Translations under genes and position numbers: made by a program
Source: Ardenticatenaceae bacterium
GTDB lineage: Bacteria > Chloroflexota > Anaerolineae > Promineifilales > Promineifilaceae
NCBI GenBank assembly: GCA_020634435.1
Contig: JACKBS010000009.1
Coordinates: 372,001 to 436,000, forward strand
Direction of reading: 5' to 3'
Length of the DNA: 64,000 bases
In this document: piece after piece, positions 9,099 to 18,400 of the stretch
Position numbering within the stretch: the stretch's first letter is position 1
Layout: each line of letters starts with the position of its first letter
The notes under the pieces: generated by a model
Told to the model about the DNA's origin: nothing
What the model saw: only the letters and a program-made list of their open reading frames with translations
The model's database searches: none

Positions 9099-11447
9099 TT
9101 AGGCGGTTGGGGACGGAACGTGCCGCTTTTGAATTTGCTCCCGCTTGCGTGCCTGGAGTGCTTCGGCCAGATAGTAGCTGCCAATGACAAAGGCAGCAGC
9201 GGCCAGCTGAAGGCCCAATCCTTCCCAGGTGGCGAAGATGCCAAACCAGCTGCCGGTCCAGTAAGGCAGCGACAGCCAGCGGATGGGATGGATGGGGAAC
9301 CAGCCCACAACCTGCCAGACGTGCACCGTATGGCCGACCATCACCAGCAGCACCATGCCAATCAAAACCCCGGTGTAAACGAGCATTTGCCGGTAGGGCA
9401 GCCGGGCCTGCAAGGCAAACACGATGACGCCCACCAGTGCAGCTCCCAACAAACCCGCCAAGGTGCCTAGCAGCACAACGGCCGTTCCACTCTCCAGCAC
9501 CAGCGCCTGCAAAAAGAGCACACTTTCAAACCCTTCGCGGTAGATGCTGGTAAAGCCCAGCGTCAGCAGCCCCAGCCACAAGCTGGCTTCCGCATTGAGC
9601 AACCGCCGCTTTTGGGAATGGAAATTGGCCATCCAGCCGGTCCAGTACACCTTGTGGAAAAACCAGTTGGTGATCAGCAGCAGCACCACAATGGCAACGA
9701 GCGAAACGGCCGCTTCCAGCCGTTCGCCATAGCGGGCCAGGGTAGAAAGCAGCTCCTGGGCCCCAATCCAGGTGATCACCGACGCCACCAGCGCCAGCCC
9801 CGCGCCCAGCCACATGGGGCGGCGCAGCTTGCGTCCTTCGCCTGCCTTAAAACTGGCCATCAGTGACGCCAGGATAAGCACCGCCTCCAAGCCTTCGCGA
9901 AAAACGATGATGGCGGCGTTTACGGCCGTTACTTCCGGCGCACTGCTGCGGCTCAAGGCGCTTTGCGCGTTGGCTAGCGCTCCGTCAAGCGCCTGGCGCG
10001 TGGCGCGAATCTCGGCCAGTGGCGCTTCATTGCGGATGAGATAGGCCAGCCCGGCGTTTTCTTCCTGGCCGTTCCAAAACAGGTTTTCCAGCGGCGGAAT
10101 CGCTTCCGGGGCAAAGGCAATCAGCCGGGCTTCGGGCCCAACTTCCAGCATGGCATACGCTTCCAGCCGAGCCGATTCGGCCAACGCATACTCATTTTGG
10201 GCAACGGCCGTTTCCATCTGATCCAGCAGCGAGGCAATCACGTCAAAGTCGCCGTCCAGGCTGCCCGTTTGCCACTCTTCCGGCAGCAGCGTGGCCAGTT
10301 GATCTTCGAGTTCGGCCGTGAGCGTTTCAATCTGGGCCGGATCGGCGACCGTGCTGCCGGTCATCGCGGCGTGCAGCAGTTGATTCAACGCGTCGAGCTT
10401 TGTGGCGGTAACGGCCGTATCATCCGCATTCAGTTCGGCAAGCACGCTTTGCAGATCGGCAAAAGCGGCGGCGGCGCCCGCCTGAAAGGTGACCGCCTCT
10501 TGAATTTCCAGCTCGCTGGTGACCACCCCGCCGCGTACGCCGCGTTCATATTCCACGGGCACCAGGGAGAGAAAGCGCAGCAGCTGCCCGGCGCGGCGAA
10601 CCTGCTCGGCAGGGCTCAGCGGCGCGGCGCGGAAGGTTTCCAAAGTGGGCGTGATCGCTTCCAAAATTGGCGTGAGGTCTTGGCCAGAAACGGCCGTTTC
10701 TACTAGATTGATAAACTGTTGGCTCATTGCGGCGGCAGCTTCAGCGCCGCGCTGCTCGGCAAATGCCGGGGCAAGCATGGCAAAGTAGCCTTGCGCTAGT
10801 GCGGCATGTTCCACCCGGCGCAAGCTAAATCCCGCCTGATCGGCCGTTTTAAGCGCGGCCAGGCTGTCGGTGAGCTGGAATTGATAGGTGTCCAGCAAAT
10901 CGGCTTGCACTGCCAGGGCGGCATCTTCTGCCGAGATTTCGCCATTGGCCCATTGGCTCATGGCCACCGTTGCGGTGACGTTGGGGCGCGAAAAACGGGT
11001 GGTGGGCCGATACTCGCGCAGGGGCAGCCACTGCTGGGCCTGGTCGGGCGCGTTGGCGGCGATGGCTTGCATGACCACCTGGTAGCTGCCCGCCAGCAGT
11101 CCAGTCTGGATTTGTGCCCGGGCCTGGGCCAGAAGCAATTCGTTTTGGGTGGCAACGGCCGTTTCGGCCAAAACAAATCCGTCTTCAACCTGCGTATGGG
11201 CTGATGGAGCGGTGGTGGGGAAAACGGCCGTAAACACCCCGGCATAGATAGTTTCTGCTGTTGCTATGTCTGCCTGGGCAGCCTGTGGTTCGGTGGTGAG
11301 AGCAAGCTGGGCCTGGAACAGCATTGCACGCATCTGTTCAGCCGCCGAGGCTGGCGCAAGCGTTTGGGCGCTGCTCATGGCCGCAGTTGCCATCCACACG
11401 ATGCCCAGCAAAAGCAAGGCCCAAATTCTGCGTTTTGTCATCTTCAT
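9099..11447 (-). CDS. FTR1-family high-affinity iron permease with long extracytoplasmic N-terminus
   Basis: This 782-residue iron transporter has a signal peptide (about 1-27) and a large Ala-rich helical extracytoplasmic region to about residue 500. The FTR1/EfeU membrane core has about seven segments. The two iron-permeation motifs REGLE (517-521, VFREGLEAVL) and REGFE (637-641, IYREGFESVL) are intact, so Fe3+ transport coupled to an oxidation step is likely. The start at 11447 lies 4 nt after the stop of the imelysin-like gene. A frame open to 11606 only duplicates that gene's coding region. The N-terminal region may bind iron or partner proteins. It contains many TAV and NGR-type codon triplets created by the ACGGCCGT repeat. 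Confidence 0.9.
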   Translation of the reverse strand: MKMTKRRIWALLLLGIVWMATAAMSSAQTLAPASAAEQMRAMLFQAQLALTTEPQAAQADIATAETIYAGVFTAVFPTTAPSAHTQVEDGFVLAETAVATQNELLLAQARAQIQTGLLAGSYQVVMQAIAANAPDQAQQWLPLREYRPTTRFSRPNVTATVAMSQWANGEISAEDAALAVQADLLDTYQFQLTDSLAALKTADQAGFSLRRVEHAALAQGYFAMLAPAFAEQRGAEAAAAMSQQFINLVETAVSGQDLTPILEAITPTLETFRAAPLSPAEQVRRAGQLLRFLSLVPVEYERGVRGGVVTSELEIQEAVTFQAGAAAAFADLQSVLAELNADDTAVTATKLDALNQLLHAAMTGSTVADPAQIETLTAELEDQLATLLPEEWQTGSLDGDFDVIASLLDQMETAVAQNEYALAESARLEAYAMLEVGPEARLIAFAPEAIPPLENLFWNGQEENAGLAYLIRNEAPLAEIRATRQALDGALANAQSALSRSSAPEVTAVNAAIIVFREGLEAVLILASLMASFKAGEGRKLRRPMWLGAGLALVASVITWIGAQELLSTLARYGERLEAAVSLVAIVVLLLITNWFFHKVYWTGWMANFHSQKRRLLNAEASLWLGLLTLGFTSIYREGFESVLFLQALVLESGTAVVLLGTLAGLLGAALVGVIVFALQARLPYRQMLVYTGVLIGMVLLVMVGHTVHVWQVVGWFPIHPIRWLSLPYWTGSWFGIFATWEGLGLQLAAAAFVIGSYYLAEALQARKREQIQKRHVPSPTA

Positions 11448-11451
11448 CGCC

Positions 11452-12537
11452 CTACCCTTCAACTGGAATTTGCAGTTGGGCGGCCAGCTGCACAATTTGC
11501 CCGGCCAGATTTTCGGCGCGGGTTTGGGCTTCCCCACCCAGCAAATCGGCCTCTTCAGCGCTGAATTGCTTGCCCGCCTGCTCTTGGGCATAAATATCAG
11601 CCACATACGCTTTTAGACTGGCCAGGCCAGCGCCAATTTGCTCATCCTGGGCTGGATCGATGTCCACAATTAGAGGGCTGATGCCCGTGTGAACTACCTG
11701 CAAGCTGCTGAGAATGTCCTGAATGTCTGCCAGACGGGAAATCACCACGAAGTCAGCCTGTTCCGAGGCATCGCCCGCCACAAAGCGAGAATTTTTCCAC
11801 GATTCAAAGTATTCGTTCATCGTCGGAATCATGACCACCAGGGCGGTGAAGGCGTCACTTTCCGTTGGCTGCCACGCTTCGGCGGAGGCTTGCAGCTGGT
11901 CTACATAGCTCACCAGCGCGTCGGCGGCCCCTTTTAGCAGGTTGGCATCTGGCAAGACTTCGCCAAAATCAACGGTGCCATTGCCGTCCAGGTCGGGCTG
12001 AACGGCCGTACTGATCCACGCCTCATTGGTGCCCCACTGTGCACTTTCTAGCACGCCAAACAGGTTGCCCGGTCGCTCTAGAACCGAGCCATCGGCCAGT
12101 GTCAGATCGTATGGAGCAGCATCTTCGCCCGTGCCGGCACCGCCTGCGTCCAAAATCAGGTCATATTCGGCCAGCGTGGGCACGCCAGCCACAATCCCTT
12201 CAATTTGCTCGTAGCCAGGGCTGGCCAGCATCCAGGCCGCTTTGGCCTCAAAAAGCGCCGTTGCAACCGCTTCCGGTTCGTCAGCCCAAACAGTAGCGTA
12301 GTCAAAGTTTGCCGCTTGGGCCAATTCATAATAGGTGTTGGCGGCGTTTTGCAGCGCCAGCGCGTGCTGCATCAGGTCTGTATTTTTGGTCAGTAAGTAG
12401 TTTTTCATGCCCGACAAATCCGCCTGGCTTGTCGTGGCTGGAACGGTCGGTTTAGCTGTAGAAGTGGTGCTGCCGCAGCCTGTGGCAAATAGCAGGCCCA
12501 AGATAAGCAAAATAGCGATCTTTAGATCGGATTTCAT
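11452..12537 (-). CDS. Imelysin-like iron-binding lipoprotein with EF-hand loop
   Basis: This 361-residue lipoprotein has a short signal peptide ending in LLFATGC, where Cys is the likely lipidation site. A Thr/Ser/Pro linker is followed by a helical domain resembling the imelysin/EfeO (M75) family. The family's GxHxxE-type motif appears altered to GYEQIE, with His lost, so the metal site may differ. An insertion carries a textbook EF-hand loop, D-L-D-G-N-G-T-V-D-F-G-E (encoded at 11959-11994), suggesting calcium binding. The start at 12537 has GAAGGAGAACGAC upstream. It forms an operon with the FTR1 permease and probably delivers or captures iron outside the membrane. The imelysin call is moderately sure; the exact substrate is inferred from the neighbour. 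Confidence 0.8.
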   Translation of the reverse strand: MKSDLKIAILLILGLLFATGCGSTTSTAKPTVPATTSQADLSGMKNYLLTKNTDLMQHALALQNAANTYYELAQAANFDYATVWADEPEAVATALFEAKAAWMLASPGYEQIEGIVAGVPTLAEYDLILDAGGAGTGEDAAPYDLTLADGSVLERPGNLFGVLESAQWGTNEAWISTAVQPDLDGNGTVDFGEVLPDANLLKGAADALVSYVDQLQASAEAWQPTESDAFTALVVMIPTMNEYFESWKNSRFVAGDASEQADFVVISRLADIQDILSSLQVVHTGISPLIVDIDPAQDEQIGAGLASLKAYVADIYAQEQAGKQFSAEEADLLGGEAQTRAENLAGQIVQLAAQLQIPVEG

Positions 12538-12854
12538 GTCGTTCTCCTTCGATAGACGTTGATGATGTGCGATGTTTGACCGGTAACGGCCGTTTACTTT
12601 CCAGGCGTCATTATGGAGAGTGCGCCAGAGAAAATCTACCAAGGGGGATCATATTTAAATGAACTTACCGCAAACTCAGAGTGCGCGGTGGTTAAATCCA
12701 ATCTGCAAAATGGATCACTTAAAAATGGCGGCTGATTCACAAAAAAGTTGACTATGGTTAAAAAATGCGAAGTGTAATCTGTCCCCAAATCAGTTGGAGG
12801 CCAGAGCCGGTTTTTGCTCGATGGGGTAACGGTATCTTAAGGAACCTTGTAAGT

Positions 12855-12899
12855 TTGATTTTCTAAATTTCCTAGGTAGAATAGTTGATACGTCAACTA
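12855..12899 (+). promoter_or_regulatory. Promoter-like sequence overlapped by an 18-bp palindrome
   Basis: TTGATT (12855-12860) and TAGAAT (12877-12882) are spaced by 16 nt. The palindrome TAGTTGA-TACG-TCAACTA (12882-12899) has perfect 7-bp arms and covers the predicted start point near 12889, the classical place for a repressor operator. The regulator is unknown; a sugar-responsive repressor would fit the downstream amylase. Confidence 0.5.
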
Positions 12900-13092
12900 G
12901 TTGTACTTGCAACCAATTTCACTTTTGCAGAAGAAGATGGATACGGCCGTTAGGCCTCATGAACGCCACAGGAAGAAAGTGAACCAATCCTTGCCATACC
13001 AAACGGACCACAGCGCAACTGTCTACCGCTGCTTTTGGTGCCAGCGTCTTTTTTGCTTTGCTGGCCAAACCTTCGCACATTATTTTGAAACC

Positions 13093-13134
13093 AAGACCGT
13101 GATTGCCTGCAAAAGGTAATCACGGTCTTTTTTT
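13093..13134 (+). terminator. Intrinsic terminator upstream of the amylase gene
   Basis: AAGACCGTGATT (13093-13104) pairs with AATCACGGTCTT (13118-13129), followed by a T-run to 13134. The T-run is on the plus strand only, so it ends a rightward transcript that begins before it. It sits 57 nt before the amylase start, so it may end a small RNA or act as an attenuator. Confidence 0.8.
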
Positions 13135-13190
13135 ATCACTATTCACTGAACGCGCAGCATGGCCCGTGCCGTGTTGCATTTGGAGGAAAC

Positions 13191-15443
13191 ATGAGTCGAA
13201 GATTGCATTTTAATTGGCAATTGCTCATCGGTGCCAGCCTGCTTGTGCTGCTGGTAGTCCCCTTTAACCTGGTGTTTGGGGCCGATTGGGTGGTTGCCGG
13301 TAGTTTTCAGAGCGCGTTGCCCGGTTCGCCCTGCGGCGACTGGGACAATGCTTGTGCCGCCACCACCATGGAAGATGCTGATGGCGATGGCGTAAGCCGT
13401 TTGGTTGTTGATGGGCTGCCTGCGGGCAGCTATGAATACAAAGTCGTTGAACTGGGCAACTGGGGCAACGCATTTCCGGCTGGCAACGTGGCCTTGAATA
13501 CTGATGGTAACCAGGTGCGTTGGTACTTCCAACCTGGTGATAACCACGTGGCCGACAACATGAACCAATGCATTGCCACGGTTGCTGGCAGCTTCCAAAG
13601 CCAGCTTGGTGGTGGCGATTGGGCACCCGACAATCTGCGTACGATGCTGTGGCAGGAATCTGCTGGCAGTGATTGGTACAGCTTCACCGCGACCCTCCCG
13701 GCAGGTACCTGGGAATACAAGGTTGCCCGTGACGAAGGCTGGGCTGAAAGCTACCCGGCCAGCAACGCGGTGCTAAATCTGACGGCCGAATCCACCGTCA
13801 CCTTCCGCTACAACTGTGCCGACAACACCGTGGAGCACAGCACCGACGCGCCACCGCCCACGCCAGAATGGGTGGTCGCGGGTAATTTCCAGGATGATTT
13901 GCCCGTTTCTGCGGCTTGTGGTGAATGGAACAACGCCTGTTTGGAAACCGGCATGGAAGACAACAATGCCGACGGCGTTTACCGCTTTGTGGGCGACAAT
14001 CTGCCCGCTGCTGGCTACGAGTACAAAATTGTTGAGTACAACAACTGGAACAACGCGTATCCGGCAGATAACGTCGGTTTTAGTGCGGATGGCAGCCAAA
14101 TGCGTTGGTACTTCCAACCTGGCGAAAACCGTGTGGCGGACAATGCCAACCAGTGTATTGCCACCGTCGCTGGTAATTTCCAAAGCCTGTTGGGTGGTGG
14201 CGATTGGTCGCCGGACAATTTGCGCACGATGCTGTGGCAGGAAGCCCCCGGCAGCGATTGGTACAGCTTTACCGCCACGTTGCCTGCGGGAACCTACGAA
14301 TACAAAGTAGCCCGCAACGAGGCGTGGGATGAGAGCTATCCGGGTGGCAATGTTGTGTTGGATGTGACGGCGGAAACGGCCGTTACCATCCGCTACAACT
14401 GTGCCGACAATACCGTTGAAGACAGCATTAACAATCCCAGCGGTGGCGCTGAGCACGACAATGACATTTGGTGGAATGATCTCGGCCATGACAGCCGCGA
14501 TACCTTGTTCCGCACGCCGGGTGGGGCGGTGGAGGCCGGAACGGCCGTTACCCTCCGTCTCCGTGCCGCCAGCAATGATCTCACCAGCGCCCAGGTGCGC
14601 GTTTGGGACGATCGCCTCAATGCCCAAATGCTGCTCAACATGACCCTGGCCGCCGACGATGGCACCTACGAATATTGGGAAGCCACTGTGCCTGCTAGCG
14701 CCGACCCGACCATTTACTGGTACCGGTTCATTGCCCATGATGGAACGGCCGTTGCCTATTACGAAGATGACGCCAGCCGCAACGGTGGCTGGGGCCAAAC
14801 TTTTGGCGACAGTGTAGACAACAGCTGGCAGCTCACCGTCTACGACCCGAGCTTCCAAACGCCCGATTGGGTGAAAAATGGCATCATGTACCAGATTTTC
14901 CCCGAGCGATTCCGCGATGGTGATCCGGCCAACGACACCCCGGCGGGCAGCTTCCATTACGACATTGCCGGGGGCAGTATTGTGCGATCCAATGGCACCG
15001 ACTGGAACACCCCCATCTGCGATCCGCGCGATGAGAACAGCTGTTTCCAGATTTATGGCCAAAACTTCTATGGTGGCGATCTGCAAGGTATCCTCGACAA
15101 GCTGGATTACCTGCAAGATTTGGGCGTGACGGTCATCTACATGAACCCGATCTTCGAATCGCCATCGAACCACAAGTACGACACGACTGATTTTGGCGTG
15201 ATTGACGACAACTTTGGCGACCTGGCGCTGTTCCAGACGCTGGCCGCCGAAGCGCACAGCCGGGGCATGAGCCTGGTGCTGGACGGCGTGTTCAATCACT
15301 CCTCGTCGGACAGCATCTACTTTGACCGGTACAATCGCTATGCTTCCGACGGCGTGTTCAATCACTCCTCGTCGGTCTGTCTCCAGCCCGTTCCGCAGCT
15401 GGTACAACTTCTCACCGCAAACGGCTGGGCCGTGTGCAGGTGA
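13191..15443 (+). CDS. Secreted GH13 alpha-amylase/pullulanase-type enzyme, N-terminal part (frameshifted)
   Basis: The start follows GGAGG. A signal peptide (about 1-29) leads into two tandem modules of about 190 residues. Each has two starch-binding-like halves, and the second halves share nearly identical stretches such as GGGDW[AS]PDNLRTMLWQE, which points to recent internal duplication. A CBM34/N-type domain (about 425-560) precedes the start of the GH13 barrel (MYQIFPERFRDGD near 575). The first conserved region, DGVFNHSS, is present. Shortly after it an exact 28-bp duplicate of that region (15348-15375) appears and the frame runs out at residue 750. The rest of the enzyme continues in another frame from about 15376. 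Together they form one gene, broken either in nature or by assembly. Confidence 0.88.
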   Translation: MSRRLHFNWQLLIGASLLVLLVVPFNLVFGADWVVAGSFQSALPGSPCGDWDNACAATTMEDADGDGVSRLVVDGLPAGSYEYKVVELGNWGNAFPAGNVALNTDGNQVRWYFQPGDNHVADNMNQCIATVAGSFQSQLGGGDWAPDNLRTMLWQESAGSDWYSFTATLPAGTWEYKVARDEGWAESYPASNAVLNLTAESTVTFRYNCADNTVEHSTDAPPPTPEWVVAGNFQDDLPVSAACGEWNNACLETGMEDNNADGVYRFVGDNLPAAGYEYKIVEYNNWNNAYPADNVGFSADGSQMRWYFQPGENRVADNANQCIATVAGNFQSLLGGGDWSPDNLRTMLWQEAPGSDWYSFTATLPAGTYEYKVARNEAWDESYPGGNVVLDVTAETAVTIRYNCADNTVEDSINNPSGGAEHDNDIWWNDLGHDSRDTLFRTPGGAVEAGTAVTLRLRAASNDLTSAQVRVWDDRLNAQMLLNMTLAADDGTYEYWEATVPASADPTIYWYRFIAHDGTAVAYYEDDASRNGGWGQTFGDSVDNSWQLTVYDPSFQTPDWVKNGIMYQIFPERFRDGDPANDTPAGSFHYDIAGGSIVRSNGTDWNTPICDPRDENSCFQIYGQNFYGGDLQGILDKLDYLQDLGVTVIYMNPIFESPSNHKYDTTDFGVIDDNFGDLALFQTLAAEAHSRGMSLVLDGVFNHSSSDSIYFDRYNRYASDGVFNHSSSVCLQPVPQLVQLLTANGWAVCR
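15282..15375 (+). repeat. 28-bp exact direct repeat causing a frameshift
   Basis: Copy 1 is at 15282-15309 and copy 2 at 15348-15375, starting 66 bp apart. Both begin GACGGCGTGTTCAATC and end CTCGTCGG. Copy 1 encodes DGVFNHSS, the conserved GH13 region I. Deleting copy 2 exactly joins the codon ending at 15347 to the one starting at 15376 and restores a single frame through the whole enzyme. Confidence 0.95.
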
Positions 15444-18400
15444 CACCACCTACGAATCCTGGTTTGGCTTCGACAGCCTGCCCAAGCTGAACTCCGCCGA
15501 TCAAGGCGTGCGTGACTACATCTGGGCCGGTGGCCAAGACGCCATTGCCCGCTACTGGATGCAGTGGGCCGATGGCTGGCGCTTGGACGTTGGCGGCGAT
15601 GTGGACCCCGGCCTGACCAACGACCCGAACAACGATTACTGGGAAGGTTTCCGCGACGCCGTACACACCACAAACCCCGATGCCTACATCGTCGGTGAGG
15701 AGTGGAATGTGGCTACTGCCTGGACTCTGGGCCAGGAGTGGGACGCCACGATGAACTACCAGTTTGGCTCGGCGATCATGAGCTTCTGGCGCGATAGCAA
15801 CTTTGTGGACAATGACCACAACTCCGGCAGCTCGGCGGGCATTCTGACGCCGCTAACGCCATCGGAGCTGGATGCGCGGCTGCACAACCTGGAAGAGCGG
15901 TATCCGCCCGAAGCGTTCCAGGCGATGATGAACCTGCTGGGCAGCCACGACACCAATCGTGCCCTGTTCATGCTGGATGAGAACACCGGCTTGCAGGACG
16001 ATACCCTCTACGACAATCCCAACTACGACTGGAGCGACGCCATGACCCGTCTGAAAGGCGTGGTGCTGCTGCAAATGACCATGCCTGGCGCGCCGACCAT
16101 CTACTACGGTGACGAGGTTGGTTTGGTTGGCCCGGTGAGCTGGGATGGCTCAACCTGGCAGGATGATCCGTACAACCGTCTGCCCTACCCGTGGCTGGAC
16201 GAGAGCGGTACGCCGTTCTACACACATCTGCAATCGCAGGTTAGCCAGGATGCGCTGTTTACCTATTACCAAACGCTGACCACGGCGCGGAACAACTCTG
16301 CGGCATTGCGGGTCGGCAGTTTCGACACCTTGTTGTTGGATGACGCGGCGAATGTGTACGCATACGGCCGTCTCATGCCAGACTATTCCGATGCGGCCGT
16401 GGTGATCGTCAATCGCGCCACCGCAGCCCAAGCCGTGACTGTGAATGTGAGCGGTTATCTGCCCATTGGCGCAACCTTCACCGACGCGCTCAACGGCGGC
16501 AGCTACACGGTGGATGCTTCGGGCAACATCGTGCTGAGCAGTGTTCCCGGTATGAGCGGTGCTGTTCTGGTGCTGGATGGGGCGTTGAGTACACCTCCGG
16601 CAGCGGTGAGCGACTTGATGGTTACGGCCGTTTCCAGCAGCAGCATTGATCTGGGCTGGAGTGCAGCTGCCGGAGCCACCAGCTACGACGTCTACCGCAG
16701 CCTGCTGAGCGGTGGCGGCTATGCCTTCATCGGCAACACGGCAGGCACCAGCTTTAGCGATACCGGTTTGACCGTCGCTACCAGCTACCACTACGTAGTT
16801 GTTGGGCGCGATGACGCCACCGGATTGGAAGCTGCACTCTCTAACGAAGCCTCAGCGACGACGGCGTACAGCATCGGCTGGGCCAACTTGCAGTGGCCGC
16901 CAACGCTGAATCACACGATCAGCGCGATTAACCCCACCGAAACCGTCTACGGCCAAATTTGGATTGATGGTGTGACCAGCCAACCGGGGGCGACCCCTGG
17001 CCTGCTGGCTGAGGTAGGCTTTGGCCCCGTTGGTTCCACGCCAGACGATAGCTGGACGTGGTCTGACATGGCGTTCAATGTGGATTCGGGCAGCAATGAT
17101 GAGTACATGGGCAATATGTTGCCAGATGCGTTGGGCACTTTCTGCTACACCACGCGCTACAGCGGCGACGGTGGCAACAGTTGGTTCTACGCCGTGAACG
17201 GACCGGACGAAGGCAATGCCACCTGTCCTGGACCATATGGCGTGCTGACGGTGGTGGCCAGTGCGGACACAACTGCACCAGCCGCGCCGACCAATCTGGC
17301 GATTGCCGGAACAACTACGGGCAGTATCTCGCTGGTTTGGGATGCCCATCCTAACACCGATGGCGATCTGTATGGTTTTGAGCTGTACCGTGATGGTACG
17401 CGTTTGGTCACGATTGCTGATCCGGCGACGACGAGTTACACGGATACGGCCGTTACCACTGGCGCGACCTACAGCTACACCCTGGTTGCCTTCGACACAA
17501 ACTTCAACCGTTCGGCAGAGTCCAACGCGGTAGAGGCCACCGCCGAAGCGCGGATGGTGAGCGTCACCTTCACCGTCGGTGTGCCCGAGTACACGCCGGG
17601 TACGGTCTACATCGTGGGTGATCTGGATGCATTTGGCCCGTGGAATCCGGGCCTGGTGCCGATGACCCAGGTGGATGCGACGACGTGGACGTACACGCTG
17701 GACATTGCGGACGGTACGGCCGTTCAGTACAAGTTTACGCGTGGGAATTGGGAAACCGTTGAGGCGTGGGGCGAAATCACTGGCTTGACCAATCGGGCCA
17801 TGACGGTGGATTACGGCAGCGACGGCACCCAAATGGTAGACTTGACGGCCACCGACTGGGGCAATGGCCCAGATGATACCAAAGCGGTACAGCTGTGGCG
17901 TGATCCCATCGTAACGGCCGTTTCGCCAGCAGATGGTGCTGTGGATGTGACGGTGGATACGGCCGTCGCGCTCACCTGGAGCCTGCCAATGGACGCGGAC
18001 ACTGACTTTGAGGTCTCTGGCCCGTCGGGTGCAGTGAGCGGCACGTTTGCGGCCGATGCCACCAACCAGGTCATTACCTTCACGCCGGATGCACCATTGG
18101 CGCAGGGCACGACGTACACCGTGCTGGCTACGGGGCAGGTGAGTAACGGCAACGTGCAGCAAGTTGCGGCACAGTCCAGCTTCACCACAGTTGCGCCGCC
18201 GCCACCCACGGCAGATGAGCAGTTTGTGGCGTTGATTGACAAGCTGCAAGCACTGACCGATGCCGGTGAATTCCCTGGTAATGTCGGCAAGGTACTGGTG
18301 AATCGGGCGCAGCGAGCGTACCTGTATTACCAATACGGGCTTGAGGTGCCGTCGATTCTGAACCTGACGTTCATCATCACCACGACGCGGGTCATGGAAA

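Larger units (their letters stand above)
12538..13190. other. 653-bp gene-poor region between the iron operon and the amylase
   Basis: The left end holds the leader of the iron operon, read leftward. The middle contains a plus-strand promoter-like sequence, an 18-bp palindrome and an intrinsic terminator that together enclose about 245 nt. The only frame in that span (from TTG 12901 or ATG 12937 to 13119) would encode 72 or 60 residues with three Cys in a CxxC...C pattern. It has poor codon character, overlaps the terminator stem and is not called as a gene. No tRNA or known riboswitch was recognised. Confidence 0.5.

Noticed and set aside
12901..13119. Small open frame of 72 residues (TTG start) or 60 residues (ATG) upstream of the amylase
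   Set aside because: Its start is weak, there is no good ribosome-binding site, the end overlaps the terminator stem and no family resemblance was seen. It is mentioned only as part of the orphan transcription unit.
13773..15449. Long open frame (558 codons) antisense to the amylase
   Set aside because: It mirrors the codon pattern of the strongly biased sense gene and has no recognisable domain or ribosome-binding site.
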